Part shown: positions 50,111 to 58,262 of the stretch, piece after piece | Layout: each line of letters begins with the position of its first letter | How positions within the stretch are numbered: the first letter of the stretch is position 1 | NCBI GenBank assembly: GCA_902793405.1 | Contig: CADBDH010000003.1 | Location: 30,525-94,524, forward strand | Source of the DNA: an uncultured Bacteroidales bacterium | GTDB lineage: Bacteria; Bacteroidota; Bacteroidia; Bacteroidales; Muribaculaceae | Direction of reading: 5' to 3' | DNA: 64,000 nt | Program-made: the position numbers and the translations under genes | The notes under the pieces: model-generated | Databases searched by the model: none | Told to the model about the DNA's origin: nothing | Seen by the model: the letters and a program-made list of their open reading frames with translations, nothing else

Positions 50111-51277
50111 ATGATACTGAGATACATAGGGCAGTCGTTCAAGCGCGGGTGTGTGCAACTCGTGCGGCGACCCATGTATTTCCTGCTGATTGTCATCATG
50201 CCGCTGTTGTGCTCCTGGTACCTCATGGACCTGATTAAAGGCGGCTCGGTCGAACGCGTGCCCGTGGGCATCGTCGACCTGGACAACAGCAGTCTATCAC
50301 GTCAAGTATCTCGCACCCTGAACGGCTTCCAGCAGGTGAACATCTGCCGCCGCTACAGCAACTTTGCCGATGCGCGCGATGCCGTGCAGCGTGGCGAGGT
50401 CTTGGGCTTTTTCCTCATTCCCGAGTATCTCGAAGAAGAGGCCCTGGGCGGTCGTCAGCCCGTGGTGAGTTACTATGTGAACTACTCCTATTATGCGCCG
50501 GCATCGATGCAGTACAAGGGCTTTAAGACCATGTCGATGCTCGCCAACGGCGCCATCGTGCAGACGGCCTTGCGCACTGTGGGCGTGAGCAACGAGAAGA
50601 TTGCCTCCACGCTGCAACCCATTCAGACCCACGTTCATGCGCTCAACAACCCGTTCACCAATTACAATTACTACCTGAACTCGACGTTCGTGCCCTGTTT
50701 CCTGTCGCTGTTTATCCTGCTGGTGACGGCCTTCTCGCTGGGACTCGAACTCAAGTCGGGCTTGAGCCGTCAGTGGCTCAGGACATCGGGCGACAGCATG
50801 TTCCTGGCCCTGGTGGGCAAACTGGTGCCGCAGACGGTGCTCTTTACAATTGTGGGCTGGTTTGTCCAGTGGATGATGTACCGCTGCTATGACTTCCCGC
50901 TCAACTGCAACCCATGGCACATGCTCAGCGCGATGTTCCTGCTCGTGGTGGCCAACCAGAGCTTTGCGGTGCTGATGTATTGCTTCACGCCCAACTTCCG
51001 TTACGGCACGATGTTGTGTACGCTGTTGGGCATGGTGTCGTTCTCGTTTACGGGTTTCTCGCTGCCCCAGGAGGCCATGTATCCGTGGGTCGAGGCCCTG
51101 GGCTTTGTGGTACCCGTCAAGTATTATTTCCTTATCATGGTGGACCAGGCCCTGAACGGCATCGACCTGTATTATTCACGATACTATTACGTGGCACTTA
51201 TCGGATTCACGATTCTGCCCATGCTGCTCTCGTGGCGCCTGAAGAAAGAGTGTCTCAATCCCGTCTATGTGCCTTGA
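50111..51277 (+). CDS. ABC-2 type permease of the exporter (first subunit)
   Basis: The 388-residue inner-membrane protein has one N-terminal transmembrane segment (about 22-40), a large periplasmic domain (about 45-190, VERVPVGIVDLDNSSLSRQV) and a C-terminal block of five or six membrane segments. This is the YhhJ/YbhR-type ABC-2 layout. No nucleotide-binding domain is fused, and none is encoded in this operon. The second permease starts 6 bp after its stop. It probably forms a heterodimer with it. Confidence 0.9.
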   Translation: MILRYIGQSFKRGCVQLVRRPMYFLLIVIMPLLCSWYLMDLIKGGSVERVPVGIVDLDNSSLSRQVSRTLNGFQQVNICRRYSNFADARDAVQRGEVLGFFLIPEYLEEEALGGRQPVVSYYVNYSYYAPASMQYKGFKTMSMLANGAIVQTALRTVGVSNEKIASTLQPIQTHVHALNNPFTNYNYYLNSTFVPCFLSLFILLVTAFSLGLELKSGLSRQWLRTSGDSMFLALVGKLVPQTVLFTIVGWFVQWMMYRCYDFPLNCNPWHMLSAMFLLVVANQSFAVLMYCFTPNFRYGTMLCTLLGMVSFSFTGFSLPQEAMYPWVEALGFVVPVKYYFLIMVDQALNGIDLYYSRYYYVALIGFTILPMLLSWRLKKECLNPVYVP

Positions 51278-51283
51278 TGTTAT

Positions 51284-52540
51284 ATGACCGAAAAGATTAA
51301 ACATAGTCGCCTGTTCATGTGGTTTATCCAGGTGTTGAGGGTGTGCGGACGCGAGCTGCTGCTGGTGTTCCGCGACCAGGGTGTGGTCATCTTCTTCCTC
51401 CTGCTCAACGCTGTCTATCCGGTGCTATATGCCATCATCTACAACCCCGAGGTGGTACGTAACGAGGCTGTCGTCGTTGTCGATGACAACCGCACCGCCA
51501 TGAGCCGCGACCTCGTCCGCCGCATGGATGCCACCCAGGAGGTCGCCATCGTGGGCTATGCAGCCAACATGCAGGAGGCTCAGGAAGCCATGCACAGCAA
51601 GGCTTGCTACGGCATCCTGTATGTGCCGCGAGACTTCAGCCAGAATATCACCCGTGGTGAACAAGGCCATGTGTCACTCTATTGCGACATGAGCGTGATG
51701 ATGCGCTACAAGGCTATGTTCACAGCCCTGACCAATGTCACCCAGGCTATGGGCGGCGATCGGCTGGCCGCTGTGGTCGAGCCCGTGCTCAACATGGGCG
51801 GCTCCATCATCGAGAACCGTCAGGTGCCCGTGGGCAATCCCGCAATGGGTATTGCCAGCGCGGTGCTGCTGTTCATCCTGCCGCTGGTGCTGCAACAGAG
51901 TATGATTCTGGGTATTGCCATGCTGCACGGTGGCAGCATCGAGCGCCGTCGCCGCAATGGCGGCCGTGACCCGATGGCTGTGGAAGCATGTGTGAGCGCC
52001 ACCATCATCGGCAAGATGATGTGTCACCAGATCGTCTATACTGTCCCCGTCATCTATGTGCTGCACTATGTGCCGCTGATGTTCGGCTTCCCGCAATACG
52101 GCAACTTCCTGCACATCATCTGTATGGCCGTGCCGTTCGTCATTGCCGTCTCGCTGATGGGGCAGACGCTGCAGGCCTTTGTCAACGAGCGTGAGAGCGT
52201 GTTCCTGCTGTTCGTGTTCTCGTCGGTGGTGTTCGTCTTCCTGACGGGTGCTTCGTGGCCGCGTTACCTGATGTCACGCCTGTGGTATGTCGTGGGCGAT
52301 TGTGTGCCCGGCACGTGGATGAGTAACGGCTATGTGCTCATGCAGGCCAATGGCGCCACCCTCTATCAGGTGCAGCACCACTACTGGATGCTGTGGCTGC
52401 AGGTGCCCGTGATGTTCATCCTGGCCTATGTCGTCGAGAGATACATCAACCGTCGCCGTTACCGCAGCTGGATTGCCGCCAGCGAGGACAATCCCAAGGT
52501 CCTCACCCGCATCGACCTGGCCAAGAACGGCGTCGGCTAA
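51284..52540 (+). CDS. ABC-2 type permease of the exporter (second subunit)
   Basis: The 418-residue protein has the same layout as its upstream partner. An N-terminal membrane segment is at about 28-48, and a periplasmic domain contains VVVVDDNRTAMSRDLVRRMD. Five or six C-terminal membrane segments follow (MGIASAVLLFILPLVLQQSM onwards), then a basic tail. Tight coupling to the first permease (6-bp gap) suggests fixed stoichiometry. No ATPase gene follows. Confidence 0.9.
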   Translation: MTEKIKHSRLFMWFIQVLRVCGRELLLVFRDQGVVIFFLLLNAVYPVLYAIIYNPEVVRNEAVVVVDDNRTAMSRDLVRRMDATQEVAIVGYAANMQEAQEAMHSKACYGILYVPRDFSQNITRGEQGHVSLYCDMSVMMRYKAMFTALTNVTQAMGGDRLAAVVEPVLNMGGSIIENRQVPVGNPAMGIASAVLLFILPLVLQQSMILGIAMLHGGSIERRRRNGGRDPMAVEACVSATIIGKMMCHQIVYTVPVIYVLHYVPLMFGFPQYGNFLHIICMAVPFVIAVSLMGQTLQAFVNERESVFLLFVFSSVVFVFLTGASWPRYLMSRLWYVVGDCVPGTWMSNGYVLMQANGATLYQVQHHYWMLWLQVPVMFILAYVVERYINRRRYRSWIAASEDNPKVLTRIDLAKNGVG

Positions 52541-52542
52541 TT

Positions 52543-52578
52543 ATCCGTTCTATCCGTAAAATCCGTTGTTTCCGTAAC
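52543..52578. repeat. Nonamer repeat before the phosphopantetheinyl transferase
   Basis: ATCCGTTCT, ATCCGTAAA, ATCCGTTGT, TTCCGTAAC: four 9-bp units between the permease stop and the ATG at 52585. Confidence 0.55.
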
Positions 52579-52584
52579 CATCCT

Positions 52585-53211
52585 ATGCTTGTCGAGGAAT
52601 TGACATATCCGGTTGGCACAAGGGTGCTGCTGTGGCTTCTAGAGGAAGAGCCGCAGCAGTTGCTGGCCTTGTGCCGTGAGCGGGGGATACCTGTCGGGGA
52701 TTTGGTAGAATTGCCAGCCAAGCGGCAGCGCGAGAAGGCGGCCGAGCGCCTGTTGCTGTGCCGTGCTTTTGGGCGGCCGGTGATGCTGTTGCATGACGGG
52801 CAGGGGGCTCCGTCGGTCCAGGGAACGGATGTGAATATCAGCATTACACACACGATGAAACTGGTGGCTCTGGCCTGGAATGAGGCTCAGGTCATCGGCC
52901 TCGATGCCGAGCAGTGTGACCGCAAGCAGGTAGTCAGGGTGCGCGACAAGTTTTTGAATGCCAGCGAACAACAATTCATCAATCCCGATGACCTCGAGTC
53001 CCACATTATCGCCTGGACTGCCAAGGAGGCCGTTATCAAGGCTGAGCGTAACAGCGCCCTCGATTGGACCGACGGCATCTGTCTGAATCCGTTTGAACCG
53101 AGTGCCGGCGAAACCATCATTACCGCCCGCTGTGGCGACCGTCTCTATGCCCTATACACCCGTTGCGTCGAGGGCCATTACATCACTCTTGCCTTACCCG
53201 ATGGGCCGTGA
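52585..53211 (+). CDS. 4'-phosphopantetheinyl transferase superfamily protein
   Basis: The enzyme transfers the phosphopantetheine arm of CoA to a carrier protein (ACP or PCP). The 208-residue, Sfp-like form shows the Mg-binding motif VIGLDAEQCDR (Asp107, Glu109) and the second motif AWTAKEAVIKAER (Trp144, Lys147, Glu148). SITHTMKLVALAW supplies the CoA-contact region. I chose ATG 52585 because the frame upstream of it overlaps the permease gene. No polyketide or peptide synthase gene adjoins it, so it may be the general ACP-activating enzyme. Confidence 0.9.
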   Translation: MLVEELTYPVGTRVLLWLLEEEPQQLLALCRERGIPVGDLVELPAKRQREKAAERLLLCRAFGRPVMLLHDGQGAPSVQGTDVNISITHTMKLVALAWNEAQVIGLDAEQCDRKQVVRVRDKFLNASEQQFINPDDLESHIIAWTAKEAVIKAERNSALDWTDGICLNPFEPSAGETIITARCGDRLYALYTRCVEGHYITLALPDGP

Positions 53212-53283
53212 TTATCACCCGTCGGGCAATAATGGAGGCCATATTTCGTTATAAAGGTAAAAGAAAGGAAACTGTTAAGGAAA

Positions 53284-56200
53284 ATGAAGAAATTGAAATA
53301 TATCCTCCGCACCGCCGCGATTGTTTTGGCGATGGCATGTTGTGCCTTGCCCATGAACGCGCTGGACAAGAGCTATTATGCCGAGAACAGTAAGCTGGCC
53401 ACGGGCAAGTGGATCAAGGTTTCTGTCTCGGAGAGCGGTATATATGAGATCACGGCCGATATCGCACGCAACTGGGGACTGGGCGGCGACCTGTCACAGA
53501 TTCATGTGTTTGGCTACGGTGGCGCGCCGTTGAGCGAGACGATGAGAGGTGACAACTATGCCGATGACCTGCCGCAGATGCCCATCGTGCGCACTGCCGA
53601 CCGCATCCTGTTCTATGCCCAGGGCCCTTTGACCTGGAAGCGCCAAAGCTACCGTTTCGAACAGATGCAGTCTCAGCATCCCTATGATGTCATAGGCGTC
53701 TATTTTATCACCAACGACAGCCGTTTTAGCGACATTGAACCCGTCAAGGCCAGCAACGAGCCTACGGGTGATGTCCTGACTACCTATACCGAGCGTCTGT
53801 ATCACGAGCAGGACATCATCAATCCTGGTGAGTCGGGCCGCACCTTCTTGGGAGAAAGCTTTGCCAGCTCAAAGTCGCAGTCATTCAAGTTCACCCTCGA
53901 CGGCATGGTTCCCGGTAGCGACGTGAACGTGCTGTCGATGTTCGCTGCCAAGACCGAAGGCCTTTCGGCCACGGTCAGCTACAGCTACAACGGTACGCCG
54001 CTGCCTGTGCTGGAAACAGACCTCATTTCGCCCACTGGCGGTTTCTATGAGCTGACCAAGACGTCGTCCATCAAGACTTTTACTCTCGACGGCACCAATG
54101 AGTTGAACTACATGGTGAGTTTCTCTTGCCCCGGTTCCTTCAAGCTGGCGCGTTTGGACTATATTACCGTCAACTATGAGCGCAATCTGGCGTTGCGCGA
54201 TGGCATGTTGTGCTTTGGCCTGGAGAATGCCGATCCGTCAAGCAGTTACCGTTTGACCGGTTGCACTGGCAACACGCGTGTGTGGGACGTCACTCAACCT
54301 TTTGCTCCGGTGCAGCTCAATGGCAAGAGTGGCGAGGGCACGTTTACCTTTAGCCCCGCCGAGGGCGGCCGTCGTGAGCTTGTCGCTTTCAACGAGTCCA
54401 GCAGTTTCCTGAATCCCATTTTTGAGGCTGATGTGCCCAACCAGAATATCCATGGCGAACCGACTCCCGATATGATTATCGTGTCGCCCAGCGCCTATCT
54501 GGAGCAGGCGCGCCGTGTGGCCTCCCTGCATGAGGATTATGACAATTTCCGCGTTCTCGTCATTGACCAGGAGAAGGTGTTCAACGAGTTCTCCAGCGGC
54601 ACCCAGGACGCTATGGCCTATCGCAGGCTGTGCAAGATGTTCTATGACCGCGGAGCCGACCAGGATGGCCACAAGTTGGGCTACCTGTTGCTCATGGGCT
54701 GTGGCAGCTATGACAACCGCCTGATCGGGACCGATGCCAGCGCCCTGGATTATCCCCATATACTCACCTGGCAGACCCCTTATAGCAAGGATGACAGCAA
54801 TTCAAGCACGACCGACGACTTCTTCGGCGCGCTGGATGATGATAGCGGCATCGACAATAACGAGTACATGAACATTGCGGTGGGCCGTATGATCGTCAAG
54901 AGCGTTACCGAGGCCCGCAACGTCGTGAACAAGCTGGTCAAATATGTGACCTCGCCCATCTACGGTTCGTGGAAGAACCAGGCGCTGATGGTGGCTGACG
55001 ATGAGAACAAGGGCGCTCACATGCGCCAGTCTAAGAACTTCATTGCCAACGCCCGGGACAACGGTGGCGCTGACCTGGTTTACAACTACGTGTTTACCGA
55101 TGCCTTCAACGCTGTGAGCGCCGGTGGCGCACGCACCTATCCCGACGCGCGCACCAAGATGTTCACGGCACTCAACGAGGGCGTCCTGTGGTGGAACTAC
55201 GTGGGCCACGCGAGCACCCAGAACTGGACCGGCGAGGGCCTGCTCATGCGTTCAGACGTCGAAACCAAGCTCTTCTACAAGCGTTTGCCCGTGCTGTATG
55301 CCGCCACGTGTGAATTCTGTTACTTTGACAACTCGGTGCTCTCGAGCGGCGAGCACATGTTCCTGAATCCCAATGGCGGTGTGATCGCATTGATATGCCC
55401 GCCCCGCAAGGCCTATATCTCCAATAATGGCCGCTTGACGTCAGCCGTTAGCCGATATGCTTTCTCGCGTGACGAGAAAGGCAAGCAGCGCCGCATCGGT
55501 GACATCATACGCCTGGCCAAGAACGAATTCAGCGAGGATATCGATAACAAACGCCGCTACTTCGTCTTTGGCGATCCCGCGATGCGTTTGGCCTATTCGC
55601 CTTATACCGCCCGTGTCGAGACCATCAATGGCAAGCCCGTGGACAAGGACAACATGCCCGTGTTCAAGGCGCGTGAACAAGTGGAGTTCAGTGGCAGCAT
55701 CGTCGGTGCCGACGGCAAAATCCTGCCCAACTTCAACGGCGCGATTGTTTCGACCCTGTTCGGCCCTGAGCAGACCGTGGTGACCCATGGATACGGTCCG
55801 AAAGACGATGCCGATACCGTCCACTACGATGACCGTCCTAATCGCCTCGCCATCAATATGGATACGGTGATTGGTGGCCGTTTCACGGTTCGCGTCATCA
55901 TTCCGAGCGAAGTCAACAACGAGTATGACAACTACAGCCCCTCGCTCATCAACCTGTATGCCTATGACCGCCGCGACACCCTCGAGGCCATGGGCAGCAA
56001 CAGCGATTTCTTCATCTACGGCTATGAAGACGAAGAGGTGGCCGACACCATCGGCCCCAAAATCATCGTCATGGGCTTGAATAACGAGCAGTTCGAGAAC
56101 GGCAGCAATGTCAACGAGTCGCCGTTGTTGCTGGCGACCGTGAGCGATGACAGCGGCGTGAACTTCTCGTCGGCGGGCATCGGGCACAACATGACGCTCA

Positions 56201-56712
56201 CCCTCGACGGTACCAATAGCTATAACGATGTGAACAGCTATTACACGCCCATGTTTGCCGAACAGGGCACCAAGGGCAGCATCAACTACCAGTTGAATGA
56301 CCTGGCGCAGGGTCCGCACACGTTGCGACTGCGTGTATGGGACGTGTATAACAACATGAGCGAGAAGACCATATCCTTTAACGTGGTTAACGGTCTGGCC
56401 CCCGATATTGCCGACGTGTATTGTGCCGGTAATCCGGCCAGTGTCGAGGCCTCCTTCTATGTGCGGCACAATCGTCCCGATGCGGTGGTGAGTGTGACCA
56501 TCGAGGTCTATGACCTGATGGGCCGCCTGGTGTGGAACACGACCCAGTCGGGTCGTAGCGACATGTACACCTCGGCGCCCGTCACCTGGGACCTGACCGA
56601 TATGTCGGGCCGCCGTGTACCCCGTGGCATCTACGTTTATCGCGCCACCATCTCGACCGATGGCGTCAAGGAAGCCACTAAATCCAAGAAGCTCGCCGTA
56701 ACTGGAATGTGA
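53284..56712 (+). CDS. porU: T9SS C25-family sortase, PorU-like (paralogue 1)
   Basis: The outer-membrane PorU protein cleaves the C-terminal signal of T9SS cargo and links it to anionic lipopolysaccharide. The 1142-residue protein starts with a signal peptide (about 1-26), then the PorU N-domain (LATGKWIKVSVSESGIYEIT, HVFGYGGAPLSE). The C25 peptidase core has catalytic His642 (NYVGHASTQNW) and Cys676 (YAATCEFCYFDN), in the classic PorU TCEF context. The C-terminal region ends as a T9SS-CTD-like beta domain (IEVYDLMGRLVWN, GRRVPRGIYVYRA). Two further paralogues lie downstream. It is the best candidate for the canonical enzyme. Confidence 0.88.
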   Translation: MKKLKYILRTAAIVLAMACCALPMNALDKSYYAENSKLATGKWIKVSVSESGIYEITADIARNWGLGGDLSQIHVFGYGGAPLSETMRGDNYADDLPQMPIVRTADRILFYAQGPLTWKRQSYRFEQMQSQHPYDVIGVYFITNDSRFSDIEPVKASNEPTGDVLTTYTERLYHEQDIINPGESGRTFLGESFASSKSQSFKFTLDGMVPGSDVNVLSMFAAKTEGLSATVSYSYNGTPLPVLETDLISPTGGFYELTKTSSIKTFTLDGTNELNYMVSFSCPGSFKLARLDYITVNYERNLALRDGMLCFGLENADPSSSYRLTGCTGNTRVWDVTQPFAPVQLNGKSGEGTFTFSPAEGGRRELVAFNESSSFLNPIFEADVPNQNIHGEPTPDMIIVSPSAYLEQARRVASLHEDYDNFRVLVIDQEKVFNEFSSGTQDAMAYRRLCKMFYDRGADQDGHKLGYLLLMGCGSYDNRLIGTDASALDYPHILTWQTPYSKDDSNSSTTDDFFGALDDDSGIDNNEYMNIAVGRMIVKSVTEARNVVNKLVKYVTSPIYGSWKNQALMVADDENKGAHMRQSKNFIANARDNGGADLVYNYVFTDAFNAVSAGGARTYPDARTKMFTALNEGVLWWNYVGHASTQNWTGEGLLMRSDVETKLFYKRLPVLYAATCEFCYFDNSVLSSGEHMFLNPNGGVIALICPPRKAYISNNGRLTSAVSRYAFSRDEKGKQRRIGDIIRLAKNEFSEDIDNKRRYFVFGDPAMRLAYSPYTARVETINGKPVDKDNMPVFKAREQVEFSGSIVGADGKILPNFNGAIVSTLFGPEQTVVTHGYGPKDDADTVHYDDRPNRLAINMDTVIGGRFTVRVIIPSEVNNEYDNYSPSLINLYAYDRRDTLEAMGSNSDFFIYGYEDEEVADTIGPKIIVMGLNNEQFENGSNVNESPLLLATVSDDSGVNFSSAGIGHNMTLTLDGTNSYNDVNSYYTPMFAEQGTKGSINYQLNDLAQGPHTLRLRVWDVYNNMSEKTISFNVVNGLAPDIADVYCAGNPASVEASFYVRHNRPDAVVSVTIEVYDLMGRLVWNTTQSGRSDMYTSAPVTWDLTDMSGRRVPRGIYVYRATISTDGVKEATKSKKLAVTGM

Positions 56713-56749
56713 CCGCACTGAGTGGTCACCCATATGGTTCCCATATTCA

Positions 56750-56784
56750 GGCAGGACGTTGTGCCCGGTGGCATGCGTCCTGCC
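56750..56784 (+). terminator. Terminator after PorU paralogue 1
   Basis: GGCAGGACG pairs with CGTCCTGCC around a 17-nt loop and is followed by GTTGTTTTT. Confidence 0.7.
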
Positions 56785-56906
56785 GTTGTTTTTGGTGGCT
56801 TAGAGCCCTGAGGCGGGCGCAGTTAGCCGAATGGCTGCGCCCTGGATGTATCATCATAACAGATGTTAAAAATAGGGCCAATTTCCATAAAATAAGGTGT
56901 AAATTG

Positions 56907-56936
56907 CTTGGTATTAGAAAAATTGAGGTAATTTTG
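56907..56936 (+). promoter_or_regulatory. Promoter for rex
   Basis: A -33 CTTG at 56907-56910, an 18-bp spacer and a -7 TAATTTTG at 56929-56936. It lies 30 bp upstream of the ATG at 56967. Confidence 0.6.
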
Positions 56937-56966
56937 TAAGTTAATTGCATCCATGTACTGATCAAC

Positions 56967-57614
56967 ATGACCAAGAACAACGACAACCGGATTATCCTTC
57001 CCGAACCCACCATCAGGCGTTTGCCGTGGTACCTGTCCTACGTTCGCATGCTGGATAATCTGCATGTGGAGTATGTCTCATCGACGCAGATATCGAAGGA
57101 GCTCAATGTGCAATCATCACAGATTGCCAAGGATTTGTCGTTCCTGAATATCCGCGGCAAGACACGCATCGGCTATGAGGTGCGCAGCTTGGTGAGCGAG
57201 TTGGAGGACTTCCTGGGATTCAACCAGCACCACGACGCAGTGGTGATTGGTACGGGAAGCCTGGGCACCGCGTTGATGCAGGACCATGGTCTGGAGCACT
57301 ACGGCTTGAACATCGTTGCAGGATTTGACGTGCGCGACGAGGTCATTGGCCAGGAGCTGGGCGGAGTCCCCGTGTATGCCATCAGCGAGCTTGAGCCGTG
57401 GATGCGTGAGCACGATGTGCCCATCGCCATCCTCACCGTCCCGGTGGAGCGTGCCCAGGAGGTCGCCGACCTGGCGATTGCCAGCGGCGTGACCGCCCTG
57501 TGGAACTTCACGCCCTACCGCATCAAGGCCCCCGAGTCGGTGGTTATTGCCAACACCTCGATATATGCCCATCTGGCCATCATCTACAACAGGATGCAAG
57601 GAAAAACAAACTGA
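56967..57614 (+). CDS. rex: Redox-sensing transcriptional repressor Rex
   Basis: Rex senses the NADH/NAD+ ratio and represses fermentative and respiratory genes when NADH is low. The 215-residue protein has an N-terminal winged helix (about 10-80, SSTQISKELNVQSSQIAKDL) and a Rossmann domain beginning at AVVIGTGSLGTAL (about 91-103). A C-terminal domain-swapping helix ends it (NTSIYAHLAIIYNRMQG). Length and order are standard. It is followed by an FAH-family gene after 30 bp and probably shares its transcript. Confidence 0.95.
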   Translation: MTKNNDNRIILPEPTIRRLPWYLSYVRMLDNLHVEYVSSTQISKELNVQSSQIAKDLSFLNIRGKTRIGYEVRSLVSELEDFLGFNQHHDAVVIGTGSLGTALMQDHGLEHYGLNIVAGFDVRDEVIGQELGGVPVYAISELEPWMREHDVPIAILTVPVERAQEVADLAIASGVTALWNFTPYRIKAPESVVIANTSIYAHLAIIYNRMQGKTN

Positions 57615-57644
57615 ACTGCAAAGCAATAGTTAAGCAAAGGCACT

Positions 57645-58220
57645 ATGAAGGTCATCGGCTTTACAGGGAATTATGGCATGGAGGAAACCGTCCCCCAAGC
57701 CTATCTCATGGCCGATTCGTCGATTCTGTACACAGGGAGGCCCTTTTTTGTGCCTGATTTTGCCCAGCAATTTGTGGCAACGCCCACCATCGTTGTTCGC
57801 ATGGGACGCTTGGGCAAGTGTGTGGCTCCGAAATTTGCCCACCGCTATTGGGACGCTTTCACTGCCGCCTTCACGGTTCGTGCCGTTCAGAGCGATGATG
57901 AACGCCTGACTGGGCTTGACCGGGCCTTTGACGGTGCCGCTATCGTGGGAGACTGGATTTCTGTCGCCGATGCCGACGATCCCACCCGCATTCCTGTGGA
58001 GCTGAAGGTGGGCGAGCATGTGGTGGCAAAATGCTGCCTAGCCGACATGAGGCATCCGTTAGAAGAACTGGTAGCCGGTGTGAGCACCCGTTGCAGCATC
58101 AAGATGGGTGACCTGCTGTTCACCGGCGATGCAGGCGAGAGCCATGCGGTCAGTCCCGGTGACCACTTGACGGCCAGCATTGGCAGTCGCCAGGTGCTTG
58201 ATGTGAAAGTGAGATTGTGA
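57645..58220 (+). CDS. FAH-family (fumarylacetoacetate hydrolase-like) protein
   Basis: The protein is 191 residues, short for the family. The fold pattern is recognisable: PTIVVRMGRLGKCVAPKFAH, then DWISVADADDPTRIPVELKV, and the C-terminal MGDLLFTGDAGESHAVSPGD typical of FAH proteins. The usual metal-binding E-E-D residues are not clear. It may act as a decarboxylase or hydratase on oxoacids or be catalytically changed. It follows rex by 30 bp. Confidence 0.75.
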   Translation: MKVIGFTGNYGMEETVPQAYLMADSSILYTGRPFFVPDFAQQFVATPTIVVRMGRLGKCVAPKFAHRYWDAFTAAFTVRAVQSDDERLTGLDRAFDGAAIVGDWISVADADDPTRIPVELKVGEHVVAKCCLADMRHPLEELVAGVSTRCSIKMGDLLFTGDAGESHAVSPGDHLTASIGSRQVLDVKVRL

Positions 58221-58262
58221 CAATACGATTGAGATAGAATACAACATAAAAAAACGAGAAAT

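Noticed and set aside
53284-56712. Gingipain-type secreted protease
   Set aside because: The C25 core is shared, but the N-domain (GKWIKVSVSESGIYEIT, FGYGG) and TCEF active-site context are those of PorU sortases.
55441-56733. Minus-strand frame opposite PorU paralogue 1
   Set aside because: His/Val-rich shadow of the PorU gene; no family motif.
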